A stretch of 64,000 bases of DNA, from contig NZ_WFIX01000190.1 in the NCBI RefSeq assembly GCF_009745985.1, positions 124,001 through 188,000 on the forward strand, read 5' to 3'. Both the position numbers and the translations under genes were made by a program. The DNA is from Microbacterium karelineae (lineage in GTDB: Bacteria; Actinomycetota; Actinomycetes; Actinomycetales; Microbacteriaceae). The stretch's first letter is position 1, and the number at the start of each line of letters is the position of its first letter. This document shows, one piece after another, positions 23,515 to 31,486 of the stretch. The notes under the pieces are model-generated. The model did no database searches. It saw only the letters and a list, made by a program, of their open reading frames with translations, and was not told the DNA's origin.

Positions 23515-24264
23515 TCACTCCGTCGGCACGGCGACGATCGGATCCGTCGTCGGCGCGCCCGTCGGGGAACCGCCGGACTGCTCGATCGTCACCGCCACCA
23601 CGTCGCCCGGCTCGAGCGTGCCGTCCAGCAGGACCGGATCGTCGGTGCCGCCATCGAAGACGCCCGCGGAGATCGGCGCCTCGTCCCGCACGAACCAGAG
23701 CTCGTACTGTTGCCCCGCCGCGAGGGGAGGCACGTCCTCGGCGATGACGACCGCCTCGCGGACATCGTGCGACCAGTGGATCTCCAGAGTTCCGCCGTCG
23801 GCGAGCGGCTCAGCGACCGTACGCGTGTCCTCGGCGCTCTCGATGCTGTCGAGCGCCACGACGGCCTCCGGACGGTTCAGGAGCTGTGTCGCCACGACGG
23901 CGCCGGCGCCGACCGCGGCGACCAGCACGACCGACGCGGCGAGCGCGAGGACCCGGCGTCGGAGGCGACGGCGCGCCTGCCTTTGGGTGGTGCGCTCCTC
24001 GAGCGGATCCGCGTCGTCCTCCTCGCGCCCGAGCGTCACAGGATCCCGAGAGATCTGCGCGAGCAGTTCGTCCCGGATGCCCGGCGGCGGCGCGACCTCC
24101 GGTGTCGCCTCCGCGAGCGCGGCGGCGACCCCCTCGTCGCGCACTGCTCGATCGCGCAGCTCGGGATGAGCCGCGAGCTCCGTTTCCAGCTCGCGCTCCT
24201 CCTCCGGACTGAGCGCGTGGAGCGCATGGCCTGCGAGCAGCTCGTCGAGATGCTTCTCGTTCAT
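23515..24264 (-). CDS. rskA: anti-sigma-K factor RskA
   Basis: Membrane anti-sigma factor of 249 residues. The cytoplasmic N-terminal anti-sigma domain begins [21 protein letters not shown] single transmembrane segment is at about residues 104-126 (RRVLALAASVVLVAAVGAGA). The extracytoplasmic RskA domain includes GQQYELWFVRDEAPISAGVF. The start overlaps the sigma gene stop by four bases, the standard sigma/anti-sigma coupling. Release by regulated proteolysis is known for the family; the trigger here is unknown. Confidence 0.92.
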   Translation of the reverse strand: MNEKHLDELLAGHALHALSPEEERELETELAAHPELRDRAVRDEGVAAALAEATPEVAPPPGIRDELLAQISRDPVTLGREEDDADPLEERTTQRQARRRLRRRVLALAASVVLVAAVGAGAVVATQLLNRPEAVVALDSIESAEDTRTVAEPLADGGTLEIHWSHDVREAVVIAEDVPPLAAGQQYELWFVRDEAPISAGVFDGGTDDPVLLDGTLEPGDVVAVTIEQSGGSPTGAPTTDPIVAVPTE

Positions 24265-24851
24265 GCCATGACTCCCATCTTCGTCCGCAGTCTCGACAAT
24301 CCATCACGCATTCTCGTCTTCACCGTGCCGAGCGGCGCTCCGGTCAGGGCGGCGATCTCCCGCTGCGAGTAGCCCCCGTAGTACGCCAGTGTCAGCGCCT
24401 CCCGCTGGTTGTCAGGCAGCTGCCCGAGAGCCTCCACCACTCGGCGCCCCTCGAGCCGCAGCTCCACGTCCTCGGCGACCACGTCGTACGCCACTCCGAT
24501 GTCACGGATCCCGGCGCGCACGTCGCGATCCGTGCCGGCCTGCGCGGATCTCACTCGGTCCACGGCGCGGCGATGGGTGATCGTCAGCACCCAGGCCCTT
24601 CCCTGTCCTTTCTTCGGAGAGAACTGCGAAGCGGATTGCCAGATCTCGAGGAAGACCTCCTGCAGCACCTCCTCGCTCTGCGCTCGATCGACGAGCACGC
24701 GCAAGATCAAGCCGAACATGCGCGGCGAGAGGAGGTCGTAGAGCCGGGCAAACGCGCCCTGGTCCCCGTCGGCGATCCGAAGCAGGAGCCGATCGATGTC
24801 GTTGGGACGTTCACCTGAGTGCTCGTCCACGTCCAGACCGTCGATCACCAT
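24261..24851 (-). CDS. sigK: ECF sigma factor, SigK type
   Basis: Extracytoplasmic-function sigma factor of about 196 residues. Region 2 is [20 protein letters not shown] through [14 protein letters not shown]; region 4 is [20 protein letters not shown] with the [24 protein letters not shown] chose ATG 24851 ([14 protein letters not shown]); ATG 24863 is equally in frame and cannot be excluded. It is coupled to rskA by a four-base overlap and divergent from a fasciclin lipoprotein, the same trio as sigK-rskA-mpt70/mpt83 in mycobacteria. Confidence 0.9.
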   Translation of the reverse strand: MVIDGLDVDEHSGERPNDIDRLLLRIADGDQGAFARLYDLLSPRMFGLILRVLVDRAQSEEVLQEVFLEIWQSASQFSPKKGQGRAWVLTITHRRAVDRVRSAQAGTDRDVRAGIRDIGVAYDVVAEDVELRLEGRRVVEALGQLPDNQREALTLAYYGGYSQREIAALTGAPLGTVKTRMRDGLSRLRTKMGVMA

Positions 24852-24910
24852 GACCACAAGCATGCCGCACCAGCGCACACGATGCGTCTCGAGATTGTTC
24901 TCAGAACTTC

Positions 24911-24938
24911 CCATCCGATGCCGCGCCCGTTCCGAATA
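24911..24938 (+). promoter_or_regulatory. SigK-type promoter for the fasciclin lipoprotein
   Basis: CCATCC at 24911-24916, a 15-base spacer, then CCGAATA at 24932-24938. This matches the -35 CCATCC and -10 CCGAAT pattern I recall for mycobacterial SigK promoters of mpt70 and mpt83. It lies 60 bases upstream of the lipoprotein start and in the correct orientation. Confidence 0.7.
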
Positions 24939-24998
24939 CGTCGTGAAAGCACCCCGATGCTTCGCCGCAGGCACGCATCAGATCAAGAGGAGAAGGCA

Positions 24999-25676
24999 AT
25001 GATCACGAAGAAGTCCACACTCACAGGTATGGCGGTTCTCTCGCTCGTCGCGCTCACCGGCCTGACCGGCTGCACCAGCGGCGCGGCACCCGAGGAGGAC
25101 GGGGAGACCGGGTCGTCGACCGAGCAGAGCGCTCCGGCCGAGACGCAGGACGACGAGATGGACAGCGGCATGGAGGACCCGGCCGCGAATCTCGTCGGGC
25201 CGGGCTGCGCCGACTACGCCGATGCCGTTCCGGACGGCGCCGGGTCGATCACGGGCATGTCCGCCGATCCCGTCGCCGTCGCCGCCTCCAACAACCCGCT
25301 GCTGACGACCCTCGTCTCCGCCGTCTCGGGAGAACTGAACCCCGACGTCGATCTCGTCGACACCCTCAACGGCGACGAGTTCACCGTGTTCGCGCCGGTG
25401 GACGACGCGTTCGCCCAGATCGATCAGGAGACGATCGACACCCTCAGCCAGGATGCCGACCTGCTCACGTCGATCCTGACCTATCACGTGGTCCCAGGCC
25501 AGATCTCCCCAAGCGACATCGCGGGCACCCACACGACGGTCGAGGGTTCGGACGTCGAGGTCACTGGCTCCGGCGACGAGATCATGGTCGACGACGCGAA
25601 CGTGATCTGCGGTGGCGTCCAGACCGCCAACGCGACCGTGTACCTCGTCGACGCAGTGCTGATGCCGGGGGCGTGA
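24999..25676 (+). CDS. fasciclin (FAS1) domain lipoprotein, MPT70/MPT83-like
   Basis: Secreted lipoprotein of 225 residues. The signal peptide ends in a lipobox LTGC (about residues 20-23), followed by an acidic Ser/Thr-rich linker and one FAS1 domain (about 60-225). The FAS1 domain closely resembles mycobacterial MPT83 and MPT70: [38 protein letters not shown] and [20 protein letters not shown]. Likely role: surface adhesion or envelope function (family knowledge). The start has a strong GAGGAGAAGG site; an open frame extends 60 codons upstream but without signal features. A SigK-type promoter precedes it. Confidence 0.92.
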   Translation: MITKKSTLTGMAVLSLVALTGLTGCTSGAAPEEDGETGSSTEQSAPAETQDDEMDSGMEDPAANLVGPGCADYADAVPDGAGSITGMSADPVAVAASNNPLLTTLVSAVSGELNPDVDLVDTLNGDEFTVFAPVDDAFAQIDQETIDTLSQDADLLTSILTYHVVPGQISPSDIAGTHTTVEGSDVEVTGSGDEIMVDDANVICGGVQTANATVYLVDAVLMPGA

Positions 25677-25698
25677 CACCAGACGACCGAGAGATCCC

Positions 25699-25740
25699 GG
25701 TCGCGCCCGCGGACGTCAACGGACGACCGCGGGCGCGACC
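25699..25740 (+). terminator. hairpin after the fasciclin gene
   Basis: Perfect 14-base stem (25699-25712 with 25727-25740, arm GGTCGCGCCCGCGG) and a 14-base loop, 23 bases after the stop codon. There is no T-run, as is common in high-GC actinobacteria. Confidence 0.6.
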
Positions 25741-25779
25741 GCGTGTGCGAAACCGAGGCCGTTCGGCGAACATGGACGC

Positions 25780-26352
25780 ATGGCCCTCACGATCACCTCC
25801 GACCCCGCGAGCGACGAGCTGCTCAGCGAGGACCCGCTCGCCCTCCTCATCGGCATGCTGCTCGACCAGCAGGTGGCGATGGAGACGGCGTTCGCGGGCC
25901 CCGAGAAGATCCGCGCGCGGACCGGATCCGTCGCTGCGGCCGACATCGCCGGGTACGATCCCGACGAACTCGTCGAGGTGTTCCGCCAGACGCCGGCCGT
26001 GCACCGATACCCCGGCTCGATGGCGGGCCGCGTGCAGAAGGTGTGCCAGGAGATCGTCGCGGAGTGGGGCGGCGACGCGGCCGCGATCTGGACCGAGGGG
26101 GATCCGTCGGGCGCCGAGGTCCTGAAGCGCCTGAAGAAGCTGCCCGGCTTCGGCGAGCAGAAGGCGAAGATCTTCCTCGCCCTGCTCGGCAAGCAGGTCG
26201 GCTTCGGCGGATCCGGCTGGCGCGAGGCCGCGGCGCCCTACGGCGAGGACGGATCCTTCATGTCGGTCGCCGATATCAGCGGTCCGGAATCGCTCGCGAA
26301 GGTCCGCGAGACGAAGAAGGCGATGAAGGCCGCGGCGAAGGCGACGACATAG
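25780..26352 (+). CDS. HhH-GPD-type base-excision repair-like protein
   Basis: 190 residues. The helix-hairpin-helix motif is visible as LKRLKKLPGFGEQKAKIFLA (about residues 110-130), and the N-terminal LIGMLLDQQVAMETAFAGP matches the start of DNA glycosylase-like HhH-GPD domains. This short actinobacterial subfamily is usually annotated as HhH-GPD-type base excision repair protein; no iron-sulfur cluster cysteines follow the domain, so it is not a full EndoIII/MutY. The DNA lesion specificity is unknown. Confidence 0.82.
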   Translation: MALTITSDPASDELLSEDPLALLIGMLLDQQVAMETAFAGPEKIRARTGSVAAADIAGYDPDELVEVFRQTPAVHRYPGSMAGRVQKVCQEIVAEWGGDAAAIWTEGDPSGAEVLKRLKKLPGFGEQKAKIFLALLGKQVGFGGSGWREAAAPYGEDGSFMSVADISGPESLAKVRETKKAMKAAAKATT

Positions 26353-26449
26353 GCGATCCAGGCCGGAGGCCCTGGCTCCCGAGTGCCTCCGCGCCCTCTC
26401 TCGCGCTCAGAGGGGCACATACGCACTCGCGAAGAGGCACACTCGAATC

Positions 26450-26860
26450 ATGAGCGAGATCGACGACTACATCGCGAACGTCACGCCGACGAAGCGGCGA
26501 CGCGACGCCGAGACTCTCCTGCCGCTGATGACCGAAGTGACCGGTGAGGATCCCGAGCTGAGCGGATCCATCATCGGCTACGGCAGCTATCACTACCGGT
26601 ACGCGTCAGGACGCGAGGGCGACGCACCCGCTGCGGGTTTCGCCCCGCGCAGGGCCGCGACGACCATCTACCTGATGGATGGTATCGGGGCGCACGCGGA
26701 GGAGCTCGCCGCCCTCGGCCCGCACACGACGGGCGCCGGCTGTCTGTACATCAAGGATCTCGCGGCCTGCGATCTCGACGTGCTGCGCCGGATCATCGCT
26801 CGGTCGTATCGGACCCTGACGTCCGGTGTGTTCGGGAACCGCGCCCGCGACAGCGGATGA
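26450..26860 (+). CDS. DUF1801-domain protein
   Basis: 136 residues with the DUF1801 (YdhG-like) pattern: a helical start DDYIANVTPTKRRRDAETLL, IIGYGSYHYRYASGREGD, and the C-terminal CLYIKDLAACDLDVLRRIIA. The function of the family is unknown. The last 68 bases overlap the convergent DUF2809 gene. Confidence 0.8.
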   Translation: MSEIDDYIANVTPTKRRRDAETLLPLMTEVTGEDPELSGSIIGYGSYHYRYASGREGDAPAAGFAPRRAATTIYLMDGIGAHAEELAALGPHTTGAGCLYIKDLAACDLDVLRRIIARSYRTLTSGVFGNRARDSG

Positions 26861-27209
26861 TGACGTCGACGGCGGCGGCCGCACCGATCCCGAGTGCGTA
26901 GAACACCAGGTCCGACGCCGAGAACACCGTTCCGAACACGAGCATGAGCGGACGGAACGCCGCGCCCCACTGCGCGGGTAGGCCCGTCACCTGGAAGAGC
27001 TCGATCGCGACGCACCACGCGACGGCGACGGATCCGGATCGCCACGATGGCCATCGGGGCGCGAGGAACGCGACGAGAAGATGGATCAGCGCCGCGTAGA
27101 GGGCGTCGCCCGCCGCGTCGCTCGCGAAGCCGTCGGGCGCGAAGGTGTGCACGGACAGGCCGGCGGCGATCACGACGACCGCGGCGACGGCGAGGACGAG
27201 ACGGCGCAT
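26793..27209 (-). CDS. DUF2809-family small membrane protein
   Basis: 138 residues with four hydrophobic segments. The family pattern is recognisable: AGDALYAALIHLLVAFLAP, then AWCVAIELFQVTG, then GTVFSASDLVFYALGIGAAA. The function is unknown (VanZ-like fold suspected for the family). It converges on the DUF1801 gene with a 68-base overlap. Upstream is a 258-base gap. Confidence 0.78.
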   Translation of the reverse strand: MRRLVLAVAAVVVIAAGLSVHTFAPDGFASDAAGDALYAALIHLLVAFLAPRWPSWRSGSVAVAWCVAIELFQVTGLPAQWGAAFRPLMLVFGTVFSASDLVFYALGIGAAAAVDVIIRCRGRGSRTHRTSGSDTTER

Positions 27210-27281
27210 CGGGCGAGACTATGCGGCGGGGCCGGGAAAGCGCCCACCGCGTGATCCCGATCGACGGAGTTCCGCCCGAAC

Positions 27282-27338
27282 ACCGGACCGGATCGGCCGT
27301 TCGGATCCGCGGAATCGGCGATTCTCCGGCGGTCCGGT
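27282..27338. repeat. inverted repeat in the gap before the RibD-like gene
   Basis: ACCGGACCG (27282-27290) pairs with CGGTCCGGT (27330-27338). The 39 bases between are themselves rich in CGGATC and CCGATTCC-like segments that can pair. It lies in the 258-base gap between two genes that are transcribed apart. I see nothing else in this gap. Confidence 0.45.
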
Positions 27339-27467
27339 CGAGTCGTGCGGACGGGTGTGGTGGTGTCGGCCTCGAGCGCATCGGCGCGATGCCCGTTGCC
27401 GATCATCGCGATGCGGTTCACGATGAGGGAGCACGTGCACATCGCGATCAGAACAGGATGAGGGATC

Positions 27468-28064
27468 ATGGGGATCACGTTCAGCGACATCACGGTCTCG
27501 GCCGACGGCTTCGCGACAGGGCTGGGCCAGCGCGAGGAGGCGCCGTTCGGCGACATCGACGAGACCTGGCTGCACGGGTGGATGTTCGACGCCCCCGACG
27601 AGAACCGCGCCGAGATCGATGCGATCGTCGACGCCGGCGCGACGATCATGGGACGCAACATGTTCGGCCCCGTGCGCGGCGAGTGGGACCGCGACTGGCG
27701 CGGCTGGTGGGGCCCGAATCCGCCATATCACAACCCCGTCTTCGTCCTCACGCACTTCCCCCACGAGCCGATCGAGATGGAGGGCGGAACCACGTTCCAT
27801 TTCGTGACCGAGGGGATCCATGCGGCCTTCGCACGCGCGAAGAACGCCGCCGGGGAGCGGAACATCTCGATCGCGGGCGGCCCGACCACGGTCAACCAGT
27901 TCCTCGCCGCCGACCTCATCGACGAACTGCGCCTGCACGTGACGCCGTGCATCATCGGCGCCGGCGAGCGGATCTTCGACGGCGTCCCGCCGCAGCAGAT
28001 GGAGCGCGCCTCCGTCCGCGCCACCTCCCTCGTGACGCATATGACCTACCGCCCCGCGCGGTGA
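27468..28064 (+). CDS. RibD C-terminal/dihydrofolate-reductase-like protein
   Basis: 198 residues in the RibD_C/YyaP-YwjB family of NADPH-binding reductase-like proteins. Recognisable blocks are ITVSADGFATGLGQREEAPF near the N-terminus, AGATIMGRNMFGP, and the nucleotide-binding loop ERNISIAGGPTTVNQFLAAD. The true substrate of this family is usually unknown, and the gene is not near riboflavin genes. Confidence 0.85.
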   Translation: MGITFSDITVSADGFATGLGQREEAPFGDIDETWLHGWMFDAPDENRAEIDAIVDAGATIMGRNMFGPVRGEWDRDWRGWWGPNPPYHNPVFVLTHFPHEPIEMEGGTTFHFVTEGIHAAFARAKNAAGERNISIAGGPTTVNQFLAADLIDELRLHVTPCIIGAGERIFDGVPPQQMERASVRATSLVTHMTYRPAR

Positions 28065-28077
28065 TGACGAGGACAGA

Positions 28078-28173
28078 TGCACGACGACGCCAACTCTGTG
28101 AGACACGTTCGCCGGAACCGCGGAATCTCGCGGAAGCGTAGTGTCCGGCACACAGAATTGGCGTCGTTGTGCA
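28078..28173. repeat. 96-base inverted-repeat element with 23-base arms
   Basis: Left arm 28078-28100 and right arm 28151-28173 are complementary at 21 of 23 positions (TGCACRACGACGCCAAYTCTG type). The 50-base centre contains further CGCGGAA-type pairing. The right arm recurs at 22876-22900. It lies between the RibD-like gene and the glyS terminator, two genes that converge here. The element is too regular for a simple terminator and looks like a small repeated palindromic element. Confidence 0.75.
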
Positions 28174-28192
28174 CTCGGCGGCGGGGAACGAC

Positions 28193-28226
28193 GAGGCGGG
28201 CGGCCCCCGAAGGAGCCGCCCGCCTC
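28193..28226 (-). terminator. glyS terminator
   Basis: Perfect 12-base stem (28193-28204 with 28215-28226, arm GAGGCGGGCGGC) and a 10-base loop, directly after the glyS stop on the minus strand. A short T-containing tail (CGTCGTTCC) follows in the direction of transcription. Confidence 0.65.
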
Positions 28227-28236
28227 ACGTACTCGC

Positions 28237-29622
28237 CTACGCGCCGCGGAGGCGCTCGGCGAGGTAGCCGTAGAGCCCCTCGAGCGGGACGCGCTCCTGG
28301 CCCATCGTGTCGCGGTCGCGCACTGTGACGGCGTCGTCGTCGAGGCTGTCGAAGTCGACCGTGATGCACAGGGGCGTGCCGATCTCGTCCTGCCGGCGGT
28401 AGCGGCGGCCGATCGCGCCGGCGTCATCGAAGTCGACGTTCCAGGATCCGCGAAGATCGTCGGCCACCTTGCGCGCCAACGGCGAGAGCTTCTCGTTGCG
28501 GCTCAACGGCAGCACGGCGATCTTGACGGGTGCGAGGCGCGGGTCGAGCTTGAGCACGGTGCGGGTGTCGGTGCCGCCCTTCGCGTTCGGCACCTCCTCC
28601 TCGGCGTACGCGTCGACGAGGAACGCCATCATCGCGCGGGTGAGACCGAACGACGGCTCGATGACGTAGGGCACGTACTTCTCGCCGGATGCCTGGTCGA
28701 AGAAGTGCAGGTTGGCGCCCGACTTCTCGATGTGGTTGTTCAGGTCGAAGTCGGTGCGGTTGGCGATGCCCATGAGCTCGCCCCAGCCCTTGCCCTGGAA
28801 GCCGAAGTTGTACTCGACGTCGATCGTGCGGTCGGAGTAGTGGGCGCGCTCGCCGTCGGGCACGTCGAAGCGGCGCATGTTGTCGGGGTTCACGCCGAGG
28901 TCGATGAACCAGTTCCAGCACGCCTCGACCCAGTCATCGAACCACTTCGGCGCGTCGTCGGGGGCCGTGAAGAACTCGATCTCCATCTGCTCGAACTCTC
29001 GCGTGCGGAAGATGAAGTTGCCGGGCGTGATCTCGTTGCGGAACGCTTTGCCGACCTGGCCGATGCCGAACGGCGGCTTCTTGCGCGCCGCGGTGACGAC
29101 GTTCGCGAAGTTCGTGAAGATGCCCTGCGCCGTCTCGGGGCGCAGGTAGTGCAGGCCCGACTCGTCGTCGACGACGCCGAGGTAGCTCTTGACGAGGCCG
29201 GAGAACGACTTGGGCTCGGTCCACCTGCCGCGGGTGCCGCAGTCGGGGCAGGCGATGTCGGCGAGACCGTTCTCGGGTTCGCGGCCCTTCTTCTCCTGGA
29301 ACGCCTCGATCAGGTGGTCCTCGCGGTGGCGCTTGTGGCACTGCAGGCATTCCACGAGGGGATCCGTGAACGTCGCGACGTGGCCCGACGCCTCCCACAC
29401 CTTGCTGGGCAGGATGATCGAGCTGTCGAGGCCGACCATGTCGCCGCGGCCGCGCACGAACGTCTGCCACCACTGGCGACGGATGTTCTCCTTCAGCTCG
29501 GTGCCGAGGGGGCCGTAGTCCCAAGCCGACCGGGATCCGCCGTAGATCTCACCCGCTTGGAACACGAACCCGCGGTGGCGGGCGAGGGCGATCACTTTGT
29601 CGAGGCGGGACTGCTCGGCCAC
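28237..29622 (-). CDS. glyS: glycyl-tRNA synthetase, single-chain class II type
   Basis: Charges tRNA-Gly. It is the alpha2-type enzyme of actinobacteria, archaea and eukaryotes (often called GlyQS), 461 residues from GTG 29622 ([20 protein letters not shown] follows). Class II motifs: [34 protein letters not shown], and motif 2 around [21 protein letters not shown] zinc knuckle is visible as CLQCHKRH with a later CPDCGTRG. A longer open frame reaches 29763 but lacks similarity. No T-box leader was seen. Confidence 0.95.
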   Translation of the reverse strand: MAEQSRLDKVIALARHRGFVFQAGEIYGGSRSAWDYGPLGTELKENIRRQWWQTFVRGRGDMVGLDSSIILPSKVWEASGHVATFTDPLVECLQCHKRHREDHLIEAFQEKKGREPENGLADIACPDCGTRGRWTEPKSFSGLVKSYLGVVDDESGLHYLRPETAQGIFTNFANVVTAARKKPPFGIGQVGKAFRNEITPGNFIFRTREFEQMEIEFFTAPDDAPKWFDDWVEACWNWFIDLGVNPDNMRRFDVPDGERAHYSDRTIDVEYNFGFQGKGWGELMGIANRTDFDLNNHIEKSGANLHFFDQASGEKYVPYVIEPSFGLTRAMMAFLVDAYAEEEVPNAKGGTDTRTVLKLDPRLAPVKIAVLPLSRNEKLSPLARKVADDLRGSWNVDFDDAGAIGRRYRRQDEIGTPLCITVDFDSLDDDAVTVRDRDTMGQERVPLEGLYGYLAERLRGA

Positions 29623-29766
29623 GGTGGCTCCAATGGTCGTTCGGGGATGCTCGCGCGGCCAGAGCGGCCTGCGCCGATGCCACAATCCTAATCGCGACGG
29701 CTGTGCGGCAGACCCCGCCATCATCCATCGTCGCGCGCACACCACCACGCGTCCCCTCGCCATGGC

Positions 29767-30435
29767 TCATGTGATCGCCTCGCGCGCCGCGGCCGCGGCC
29801 CGCTCGAGCCAGGCCGGGGTCTGGCCGGGGCGCTGCGGCGGGACGAGCCGGCCCGCCTGGGAGTCGTCGACGAGCTGCCGGGTGCGGCGTTCGCGCGTCG
29901 CATCCTGCTTCGCCGACATGATCCAGTGCCGCACCGCCTTGCGATAGCCCGGCGTCGCGGCCTCGAGGAAGGCGACAGTGCCGGGGGAGTCGTCGACGAT
30001 CGCCTGCAGCGCAGTGCTCAGATCGGCCTCGGGGTTCTCGAACGAGTAGGTGCCGGTGCGCTCATCGGAACGCCGCTCGAACGCCGCGATGCCCGCGGGA
30101 TGCATGCGCCCCTCCGCGAGCAGCCGCTCGACGTGCGCGACGTTGACCTTCGACCAGGTGCTGCGGGCTTTCCGCGGCGTCCACCGCTGCCGCCGCGAAT
30201 CGTCGTCGATCGGCTGCGAGACCGAATCGATCCACCCGAAGCACAGGGCCTCGGGCACCGCGTCGGCCCAGGTGAGGCCGCGGTCGGGCACGTGCGCGCG
30301 GCGGAGGCCCATCCACAGATCGGTCGCGGTGTCGTGGTTCCGTTCGAGCCAGGATCGGAACTCCGCGGCGTCGCGGAAGAACATCACCGGCCTGTCGTCG
30401 GTTCCGTCCGGGGTTCCGGGCTGCGGGGTCGTCAT
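29767..30435 (-). CDS. YdeI/OmpD-associated (OmdA) family protein
   Basis: 222 residues from ATG 30435. Family features are HDTATDLWMGLRRAHVPDRG, VPEALCFGWIDSVSQPIDDD with RRQRWTPRKARSTWSKVNVA, and a C-terminal helical RKAVRHWIMSAKQDATRERR. The family is annotated as YdeI/OmdA or bacteriocin-protection proteins; its molecular role is not established. It is divergent from the flavin monooxygenase gene with about 70 bases between. The open frame continues upstream to 30726 but inside the neighbouring gene. Confidence 0.85.
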   Translation of the reverse strand: MTTPQPGTPDGTDDRPVMFFRDAAEFRSWLERNHDTATDLWMGLRRAHVPDRGLTWADAVPEALCFGWIDSVSQPIDDDSRRQRWTPRKARSTWSKVNVAHVERLLAEGRMHPAGIAAFERRSDERTGTYSFENPEADLSTALQAIVDDSPGTVAFLEAATPGYRKAVRHWIMSAKQDATRERRTRQLVDDSQAGRLVPPQRPGQTPAWLERAAAAAREAIT

Positions 30436-30456
30436 GGAACGAGCCAGGCACGGACG

Positions 30457-30483
30457 TCCGACACGCGAACAGCCCCTGTCGGA
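30457..30483. promoter_or_regulatory. inverted repeat in a divergent promoter
   Basis: TCCGACA (30457-30463) and TGTCGGA (30477-30483) form a perfect seven-base inverted repeat with a 13-base spacer between two divergent genes. It is a plausible operator; no neighbouring regulator gene is present. Confidence 0.35.
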
Positions 30484-30503
30484 TGTCGGGGGTCGATGCC
30501 AGC

Positions 30504-31307
30504 ATGATGACCATGTCTCAACCAGCCCCGTCCGTCGGTCTCGTCTTCCGCCCCGATTCCCCGCCCGAACTCCTCCCGGCCGTCGCGCGCGACCTCGATG
30601 CCGCGAGCGTCGGCGAGCTGTGGCTGTGGGAGGACTGCTTCTTCGAGGGCGGCCTGACGAGCGCGACCGCGGCGCTGCTCTCGTCCGAGCGACTGACGGT
30701 CGGCATCGGGCTGCTCCCGGTCCCACTGCGCAATCCCGCCCTGGCGGCGATGGAGATCGCCACGCTCGAACGGCTCTCCCCCGGTCGCTTCGTCGCCGGA
30801 TTCGGGCACGGCGTGCTCGACTGGATGGGGCAGGTCGGCGCGCGCGTCGCCTCTCCCCTGACGCTGCTGCGCGAGTACGTGACGGCGGTGCGGGCCCTGC
30901 TCGCGGGCGAGACCGTCGACGTCGACGGCCGCTACGTGAAGCTCGCGGGCGTCGCCCTCGACTGGCCGCCCGCCGCGGCCCCCGAGATCACGATCGGCGC
31001 GACCCGCCCGAAGACGCTGCGGCTCGCGGGAGAGCTCGGCGACAGTGTGCTGCTCGACGACGCCAACGACGCGGCCGCGGTGCGCGCCGCGCGCGGGATC
31101 GTCGACGAGGGGCGCGAGGCATCCGGGCGCCCCGGCCGCACGCAGCTGCGCGTGTTCACCGAGATCGACCCGCGCGGATCCGGCCTCGCCGAACGACTGT
31201 CCGATCGCGTCGCCGAGCTTCGGGGCGCGGGCGCGGACTCGGTCGCGATCCAGGCGCCGAAGGACGCACCCGACCCGCGCGCCTTCCTCGAGGCGCTGTC
31301 CGGCTGA
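30504..31307 (+). CDS. LLM-class flavin-dependent oxidoreductase
   Basis: Luciferase-like (F420- or FMN-dependent) oxidoreductase of about 267 residues. The TIM-barrel features are RLTVGIGLLPVPLRNPALAA, LERLSPGRFVAGFGHGVLDW and PEITIGATRPKTLRLAGELG. Several in-frame ATGs lie at the beginning (30483, 30504, 30507, 30513); 30504 is a compromise. The cofactor and substrate are not deducible; many actinobacterial members use F420. Confidence 0.85.
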   Translation: MMTMSQPAPSVGLVFRPDSPPELLPAVARDLDAASVGELWLWEDCFFEGGLTSATAALLSSERLTVGIGLLPVPLRNPALAAMEIATLERLSPGRFVAGFGHGVLDWMGQVGARVASPLTLLREYVTAVRALLAGETVDVDGRYVKLAGVALDWPPAAAPEITIGATRPKTLRLAGELGDSVLLDDANDAAAVRAARGIVDEGREASGRPGRTQLRVFTEIDPRGSGLAERLSDRVAELRGAGADSVAIQAPKDAPDPRAFLEALSG

Positions 31308-31486
31308 TGCCGTTCAGCGGCGCGCGCACGACGCGAAGAGGCTCCGCGCCCGCCGCCCCGCTTCCCGCCAGGAGTGCTCTCACTCGATGACGAACCCCGC
31401 CATCGGATCCGCACGAACCGGTACGAGATCTCGCGGCCGTCCCGCAGGGGATCCGTCCGGACACATCGCCGGAGAGGCGACGACGG

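Noticed and set aside
26353-26449. Terminator CCAGGCC...GGCCCTGG
   Set aside because: Only about five pairs are secure and it lacks a tail; too weak to list as a feature.
29623-29766. T-box riboswitch for glyS
   Set aside because: The upstream gap is short (about 140 bases) and no T-box core or specifier hairpin was seen.
30457-30483. LexA/SOS box
   Set aside because: Only part of the sequence resembles CGAACA-N4-TGTTCG and the neighbouring genes are not SOS genes; kept only as a weak inverted repeat.
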